A DNA stretch of 64,000 nucleotides, taken from positions 19,973,501 through 20,037,500 of the forward strand of contig PUFA01000003.1 in NCBI GenBank assembly GCA_003508835.1, written 5' to 3'. The number at the start of each line of letters is the position of its first letter. Positions within the stretch are counted from its first letter, which is position 1. The notes below the pieces were generated by a model that was not told the DNA's origin, ran no database searches, and was given only the letters and a program-made list of their open reading frames with translations. Positions 50,601 through 59,600 of the stretch are shown here, one piece after another. This DNA comes from Eonycteris spelaea (taxonomy: Eukaryota; Chordata; Mammalia; Chiroptera; Pteropodidae). A program made the translations under genes and the position numbers.

Positions 50601-53600
50601 AAAAGCTGGAGCTTGCTCTGTGACAAAAAGTTCTGTTTTGCAAATAGTGGATAGCTGAAAGTTAACAAGCTCTTAAGACTATACATAACAGAAAACAATG
50701 GATTTTTTTAAACAGATGTTAGTTTTGGTTGACAAATTTAGCAACATCGTGAAAGATGACAGGTATGGACATGCAGCTTGCTTTCTTAGAGATTCTACAC
50801 CAAGATAAATCATCTCTGAAGGACATGTCAATAAATAGGGATGAGTATTAACTCAGTCCCAAATCAGCATGAGTGGTACCATCTGAGTAGACCTGGAGAC
50901 ACACTGATCGACCGTCTGAATGGCAAGTTCAGCAGCAGGTTCTCTCCCTCAGATCTTGGGACCTACTTCAACAACCAATTTAGTTAATTAAAAAAGGCCT
51001 AAGTAAGCCCACAGAAAAAATCTTTTGACATAGCACGAATGTGGACCTCCTTCCCTAGGGCAGGCTGTTCCTTGGGCTGTGGGGTAACAGATGGAGCAGA
51101 TCGAAACCCGTGGGCACCATTTTTATTTCTGTGAAGGTTCCTAACTGGTTCCCTGTTTCCCCAGAGAATTGATGGCAGGAACTATTAAAATTCAGCATCA
51201 TCTGTGGTTCCTGGGAGTGCATCTAGCAAAAAATTTACTGTTTTACTTCTAATTCAGACTTTTCTAGCCAAAATATATGTGTTTGTAGGGAGTTACAAAT
51301 CTTCTCCCGCTAGCACTTTGCCAACTGTGTTAGATTGTTTATAATTCACCATTTTCCTGTTTAAGCCTCAGCTGAGCAGGTATTACTCTGACTTCCTGAT
51401 AGCACTTGAATTATACCTGGGATTCACACCCGTGCTCCATCACTTACTGGTCTGGAGCTTTATAAGACAACTATCTCCCATGCTTCAGTTTTCTCATTCC
51501 AAAAGAAGTCTCACTAGATTTTGGGAAGATGTTAAATGACATAATAATGACCATGCATAAACATGCCAGCAAGATATTTATCTTCTTCCACACAGCCTTC
51601 TCTATGTGTGCCTCATGATTTCTCCCATCTCACTTTTCTTTTATCTTGTCAGTACCTTGTAATTCTTTTCTGTTATTTTCTGTGTGTAATTTTTAAAGAT
51701 CTCAAATAGACAATAAGATGTGATTACTGTCCACAAGGAGTTTACAGTGCTGGTTTTCCTACTGAGACTAACATAGTTTTTCACAAAGATTAGTTGTTTA
51801 AAAGCTGATATTAACCCAATCTCCTTTCCTGACAAGTGACTTTGATCTGGTTACTATTTCAGGAGTTAGAATGCCAAAGAATACTTATCTCCAGAAAGCA
51901 GAACAGAACCAGTTTGTTTCACTACAAACTTACCAATACCCATGATAGACGGATCACATCCAGGACACAAAATAGCCCACAACTCTTGCAGGAATTGGTG
52001 TAAAGTTATGTTTTTAACAGCATCTTCACTAGCTATGATAACAACTCCAGGCACCATCACAATCCCCTAGAAAACAAAAACAGAAAGAGATAACTAGAGG
52101 GTAAAAGTTAATCAAAATTTGAACTAATGGAGTAGCACTATTAGGATTATGGCAGTACGTAGAAGGCCATATTTGTTGTTTACAACAAAGAGTACCAGTA
52201 TACTCTGGTCAATTACAGAGATTGTTTTAGGCACAGAATACAACCTCACTAAGGGAAAATAAGGAAGAATGTTAAGGAAAAGCTATATATCCAGTGTGGA
52301 GAGACAAAGGAGAAATCTGATGAGACTGTATACATGAGAAAGAAAAAAAGTGTGAGAACTGAAATAATAAGCCAGGTAAATTTCCTTCTAACATTGAAAA
52401 GACTATCATAAAAGGGCCCCTACTTAAATATTTGCTATGACCTATGAAAACCACATTAATAGAATATGAATTCTATTAGTTTAAGTTGAAGATTAGTATA
52501 AACAAATATCTAAAAAGATACCACATGATTATTTCGCACTGCACGCATTCAAGAAGAGTTCAAGATACTCCATGATGTTACCTACCGACGCGTTGCCTGC
52601 AGTAACGGTTCCTTGTTTTCTTGAATACCGGAGGAAGTTTACTTAAACTGTTCCAGGTTGTTGGGGCCGAGCATGCTCATCTACTTGCATTGTCTGTTTT
52701 CCTTTCCTTGTCTCACCTCAATTGGTACCATCTCGTTGTTAAAGCAGCCAGCATCATTAGCTGAAATAGTTGAAAGACGACCATAAGAATGGGGAAGGAA
52801 AAAGAGAGAACAAGAAACTAAATCAACCATATCCTTTAATTTCTTTAAATTTTCTGGGCCTGCCCTTTCCTCATGGCCTATGTTAATATAAGCTTTTATT
52901 TTTCACATAACTTACTCTGCCTATTGGAGGATTTAATTATACTGTCATACAAATATGCAGACACATTCTGTACCTTTTTAAATTATAATTTTTGATTTTT
53001 TCCCTTTTTTAATTATTTAATGTCACCACATATTTGACCCCTTTAATCACATCTACCTCCTCCCCCCTCCCCTCTAGTAACCACTAGTCTTACTGTCCAT
53101 GTCTATGAGTCTCTGTTCATTTGTTGCTTTTAGGTTTTATATCCCACATGTAAGTGATATCATGTAGTTTTCAGCTTTTTCTGTCTGGCTTATTCACTTA
53201 GCATGATTATCTTGGGCCCATCCACGTTGTTGCAAATTGGTGGCATTTCATCCCTTATGACTAATATTCCATATTATATATATGTACCACAGCTGCTTTA
53301 TCTGATCATCTATCACAGGACACTGGTTGTTTCTATGTCCTGGCCACCGTGAATAATGCTGCTATGAACATCAGTGTGCAAATATCTTTCCGGATATGGT
53401 TTCAAGCCTTTGGGTTAAATCCCCCAAACAGAGGGATTGGTGGAGCAATGGTTGTTGCTAATTCTTAGTTGTCCTGAGGAAACCGTCAAGACTGTTTCCA
53501 TAGTGGCTGTACCAACGTGCATTCCCAGTTTGCAGCAGTGTAAGAGGGTTCCTTTTTCTCTGCATCCTCTCCAGCATGTTTTTTACTTGTCCTGTTGATT

Positions 53601-56600
53601 AGAGCTATTCTAACAAATGTGAGGTGGTATCTCATTGTGGTTTTGGATCTGTGTTCCCTAATACCTAGCGATGTTGAGCATATTTTCGTATGTCCTCTAG
53701 GGAGAAGTGTCTGTTCAGGTCTTCTGCCCAAATTTTTTTGATTGGATCGTTTTGATTGTATGTTTCACAACAACTGTATTAGGGCAATAGGGAAGGCAAA
53801 TGTTTTTTCTATTTATTAGAGATGCATGTCTTCTCTTTATTTACAGATGCTCAGTGAATAAATGACTTGATGACTTGACCGAGGTCAGCTAACATGTATG
53901 TACGTGGCAAAACTAGAAAACAGAATCAATGATTCTTGACCTCTAGACCAATACCCATCCAACTTTAAATGTATCAGCTCCATTATACTTATTCCTCTGA
54001 AATGCTAAGATGGACGTTATCTCACTATGCCATTTAGTGCCTTAAATAAGAACTTCCATTTTTTTATACTGATTTAATTTCTAAATCTTTTTCAGAAGAC
54101 TAACAAATTTTCTTCATCTCACCACACTGATACCAGAACTGCTGTCATGTTGCTCAGTTTGGACTGATTCAATAGCAGTGTGCAGTGTAACACAGGCAGC
54201 ATAGCTAGGGCCTTGGGCTAGTTCTAAGACTCTGAGTCAGGTGCAATGACTCTCAATGAGGAATGGAGGGAGAAGGCAAAAAAAGAATACCCACTGGGTC
54301 TTTTCCAAAACACATCATCCCTTCCTCATGAATATAATATGCCTTACGAGAAGGACATCCTCTCTGTCCTGCGGCCTCCATGAGCTCATCTCTGACAGAG
54401 TATGTCATGGCCCTCAGTGTTCTACTGACATCAAACGGGAATTTCCCAGTTTATTTTGCAATCATTAATAGAATATCGGTTCATCTAAAAACAAAGGAAT
54501 AATTTAAAAAATGAGATTTCTCAAAAAGGTATAATTTAAAACAAATATTGTATGATCATTATCTGAAATGATTAAAATCTTTCTATAGTTTTTAAAATTG
54601 AGGTATAATTGATCTATAACATTATATTAGTTTTAAGAATACAACATAGTGATTTGATATTTGTATATATTGTGAAACAATCACCACAATAAGTCTAGCT
54701 AACATCCATCACCAGGTAGAAGTTATAAAAATTTTCTTCTTGTGTCACGAATGTTTAAAATCTACTCTCTTAGCAACTTTCAAATATTCAATACAGTATT
54801 ATTAATTCAAGTCATGTTGTACATTGCATTCTGACTTATTTTATAACTGAAAGTATGCACCTCTTGACTCCCTTCACCCATGTCACCATCCCCCACCCCT
54901 CTACAGTTTTTCTTCTCTGAAGACTTAAATTTTCAACTTTACTGACCAGCTTTCCACCTCTGCTGTGACTGCAGGGCATATTTGTCACAGTCTTCTCTGC
55001 TTATTTGATATTTTGCAGCAAGATTCTCTGCAGTAATTGCCATGGGGAGCTGGACATGCTGATCTGTTAATCCTGCCCACAAAGAATCTTCCAGCTATGA
55101 AAAGACATTAATAATAAAGTGATTGCTAAAACATATCTTTTGAAAGTAGGATGCTATAATTTCTTTAAATATAAATAATTAACAGTTCCAAAAAACAAAA
55201 GTAAAATTAGGTTTTCTGGTAGCATTTACTATTACTACTATTCATGTTTGGTTCTTGGACATTTTTTAAAAAATCCAATGACATAATAAAATGACACATT
55301 CTCTTCTCTCTTTAAACATGCGGGTCTGAAGAGAACTGACAGTGCTGAATGTGCAGGGTGAGAACACAGGAAGTTATCCAACATTCAAAAGCCCTTATGG
55401 TTACATTTTGTAAGAAACCTAACACTGAGTCCTCATGCAATGTTTCTCTGTAGCCACCTTGTGAACCACAGTTCTGAGCTTTGTAGGAAAATGTGTATCT
55501 GTGCTGCTTTTTTTATCCCGTGCCTTCAAGTGACAGGAATAGTTGATTTCTGTAAGTTACTATGAGGTTGAAAAGAACCTGGAACAGACTTCTTGAGTAC
55601 AGAAAAAAGTTGTTAGTATTACCCAATTAGTCAATCTTTGATAAGTTGCCTGATCTGTTTCTTCTAGAGTTCCTCATCGCCTTTTGAGTCTCTGACCTGT
55701 CTTTCCAAAGGTTTTCTCAAATATATTTGGTGTCTAAAACTATCTCTTCTTTTCGAAGTCTTATTCCTTCAACTTTCAAAAAGGCAAGATGAGAAACTCG
55801 GTCAATAATCTAAATCAATCATTACAATGAAAAATGCTAAAATAAACCATCATTAACTCTTTCATATGGGAAGGATAGCATGCTATCATTTTTTTATTTT
55901 TATTTTTTGGCAAGGCAACCCTTGTAAGGACCTTGTCAGCTTACAATCCTTATTTTTATTTTTTTATTTTTGATGCCTACAGCACCTGGTCTTCCTGGTG
56001 GTCTCCCATCCAAGTACTAACCAGGCCCAACCCTGCTTAGCTCTCCGGATCAGGCGGGATCGGGCACGTTCAGGTCTATCATTTTTAGTCAGTACTTTTT
56101 TCATGTTGTAGCTCTCAAAGGTAAAGGTCAGGTTTTGTCTGACTGATTGGGAACACTATATTCAAAGAGAATGTTTTCTGTGATGAAAAAGAAATCTATT
56201 CAATGGGGATTGCTCCAGAAATAAAATTCCATAAATCATGGTAAAAGATTTAATTACTTTGGTTTACTAAATTATTCAGCAGAAAGGTTAATTCAACCTT
56301 TGCCTATCTTTTTGATCTTCTTCCTTCCTCCATCTCTCCAAGTGTTAAATCTAATAGCAGAGGTGTGCTAAGATGCTAGGATAAAGTCAAATTTTATGTG
56401 GGTTAAAAATGTCAAAACCAACAACCAAAACAGTGCTTTTGAAAAAGTTTACAAATTTCCAATCATTCATATCTTGTCAATCCCCTATCAACAAATTGGT
56501 TTCAAAATTATTTTTCTTGCCCCAAAATAATGTTATTCAAATTATTAGTATTAATATCTTGAGAAATAATTTTTGCAAATTGTAATGGTTCCAACCTTGA

Positions 56601-59600
56601 GATCTGATCCAAGCTTGGTTCCAAAACGTGCATTTCTAACACAGAAGGGAGCCTGGCTCATGTTTTCAGTTCCTCCACACAAGACAACTTCAGCATCTTT
56701 AACACAAATATCCTATTTGAAAACAGATGAACAACAACAAAACTCTTTTATAATGACAGCAGTGGGTATTAAAAAGTATGTGTTAAGCAGGAAACTAATA
56801 GTAAATCTAATAAGTAACCTATCCTAGCTTACAATATCTCAAAAGGATATAATTTTAAAGTAATCAGAAGGCAAATGCTACAAGATACAAGAGGGTAAAA
56901 AATTAACAGACTTTAATCATTTATGCATAAGTAACAAATCCTATCTACATTTTGGCAAGGAATGGTCATTCTTAACACAAGTCTTAAAAATCAGCAGCGA
57001 TACTGTCTGGCATATATGTACGAATTGCCAGCAGGTAATAAATAACAAATGCTTTAAATAAGCAAAAGTAAAGTTTATATTAAGGGATGAATCCCCCACA
57101 AATTTACCAGAACCAGGTTAACCTAGGGGACTCAGAAAAAAACCCCATTTCATTCATTCAACTCTTTCCACTACTTGCATTTTTCAGAAAAGACGCAAAT
57201 CACAAGCCTCCAAGAGCCTGGTGTTTAAAACGATTACTAGGAAAATCAGGATCACTATTTAAGAAATATTTATAGAAATAAATTTGAATTAAAGTGAAAA
57301 TAATTTGTTACAAAATGTGTTTATTTTATTTTATAATAAAATGAAGGCTTTGACAAAGTTGTATTTTACCATATGCCTGTCTCTGTGCAACAAACATACT
57401 GCCCAATTATACCTTAAAAAGGTCATATTAGTTTGTACTTCCACCACCTGCATCATTCAGGTCTTTATAAAATACATTTCTTATTATCTCCCAAATTCTC
57501 CAACTCTCTTCCTAGTCTTATAGTCTTTATTTAGTATTTCAAACTGCCTCACAGACCTGAGTTTAAATTCTGTCACTAATACTTAGTAACCTTGATGCCT
57601 TTAATAATCAGTTTCCTTGCCTATAAAATGGGAATAATAATAGTCATTGCCTCATAGGATGATTATGAACACTAAGTAAGATAGTGAACGTAAACCTAGC
57701 ACAGTGGCACATAGGAAGCCCTCAATAATAATAAGAGTCATGATTCACTTTTTAAAAAATTGTGATTAAATATACATACCATAAAATTCACCACTTTAAC
57801 CCATTTTAACCAATTTTAAGTGTACAGTTCACTGAGTACCTTCACATCATTGTGCAACTGCCATCTATCTCCAGAAGTTTTTTCATCTTCCCTAACTGAA
57901 ACTCTGTACCCAGAAAATAACTCCTCACCCTCTCCCCTCTCCAGCCCTGGCAACCACCATTCTACTTCTGTCTCTATGAATCTGACTACTCTGGGTACCT
58001 CATCTGGGTGGAATCATACAGTTTTGTTTTTTTCCTTCTGTGACTGGTTTATTCCATTTAGCATAATATCTTCAAAGTTCATTATTAGCTTTTAAGAAAC
58101 TTATTTCCCCCTGTGAATATTTCCCGAGAAAAATCAAATCTTGACCTCTCTTAATAAGCACTAAAAATAAAAACCTACAGTGTTATGCTGAAGTGGGACA
58201 CTTCCTCTAATAGCTTTTAACATATTTCAGAGAAATATAATACTGCCCATACCTGACATCCGCTCACAATGGACTGGAAACCAGAGCCACAGAGCCTATT
58301 AAGAGAGAGAGCTGGGGTTTCCTTTGGGATTCCCACACGCAAACCAACGTGCCTGGCCAAGTATACAGCATCTGAAGAACTCTGGAACAGAAGGAAAAGA
58401 AAAAGAATTTCCTCTATAAATACAGGAAGTAAGAAGGACAAAATATATGGAAGTGTTGGCAACCTATCAATAGTTATATGGCTCTAAGGTAGAACACAAC
58501 GCACATAGGTACAGCATATTTCACATAATACACGTGCTTACAATTTGAATAAAAACTATAATTTGGTCTATAGGTTTTTAAACATGCTAAGTATGAGAAA
58601 TCCTTATATGAAGTCCTCAAAAGAAGACAGAAATTTACAACAAAACTATCTGAAAATGGGACAGGCTCTAACTGTAACAGAGAAGTATCTGAAGCTGTGG
58701 TTCTCACCCTGGGCCACACATTGGAATAACCAGGAAAGCTTTGTTAACAAGCTCCTAACTAAACCAGTTAAACCAGAAAGGTGGTTTCAGTTACTCATGA
58801 TAAGCCATGGTCTAAAAATATTAAATGAAAATTCCAGAAATAAGCAATTTGTAAATTTTAAATTGCATGCCATTCTGAGTAGCAGAATGAAATCTTGCAC
58901 CATCCCTTTGTTCAGCATATCCCTGCTCCGTACGCTACCTACCCATCACTTAGTAGCTGTTTGGATGATCAGATTGACTGTCATGGTATGGCAGTGCTTG
59001 TGTTCAAGGAACCCTTATTTTACTTCATAATAGCCCCAAAGCACAAGAGCAGCGATGCTGGCAATTCAAAGTACTTTATGGCTTCTCTCTGGCAATTCAG
59101 ATATGCCAGAGAGAAGCCATAAAGTGCTTCCTTTAAGTAAAAACGTGAAAGTCCTCACCTTAATAAGAAAAAAAAAATTGTATGCCATGGTTGCTAAAAC
59201 CTACAGTAAGAGCAAATCTTCTACCCATGAAACTGCCTCATTTATAAATCAAACTTCATCATAGGTATGTAAAGGAAAAACATAGTATATATAGAATTCA
59301 GTGCTACATGCTATTTCAGGCATCCACTGATGGCCTTGGAAACGTATCCCGGTGGGTAACAGTGGACCACTGTACTTTTAAAAGCACCCAGGTAATTATA
59401 ATGTGAAACTGAGACTGAGACCTGCTGACCTAAGGAGGTCGAGAGAGCAGTAAGAGGTGCGATTAGACCACTGCTTCCCAAGCTTTAAAACGCGTGCTGG
59501 GCATGTTGTTAAAATGTGGGTTCTCCATCAGTAGGGGTGGGACTGCCTGGAATGCTGCATTTCTAAACATTTCCCATTGGTGAAGCCAATGTTGCTGATC

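Noticed and set aside
55975..56075. Functional 5S rRNA gene
   Set aside because: The first ~16 nt are missing, there are several substitutions, there is no T-run terminator right after the 3' end, and it has an A-rich tail with flanking target-site repeats: a SINE, not an rRNA gene.
59069..59129. MicroRNA precursor
   Set aside because: The stem is only 26 bp with a tiny loop and no extended basal stem, and the inserted-duplicate structure within a Tigger copy explains it better. Small-RNA data would be needed to revive it.
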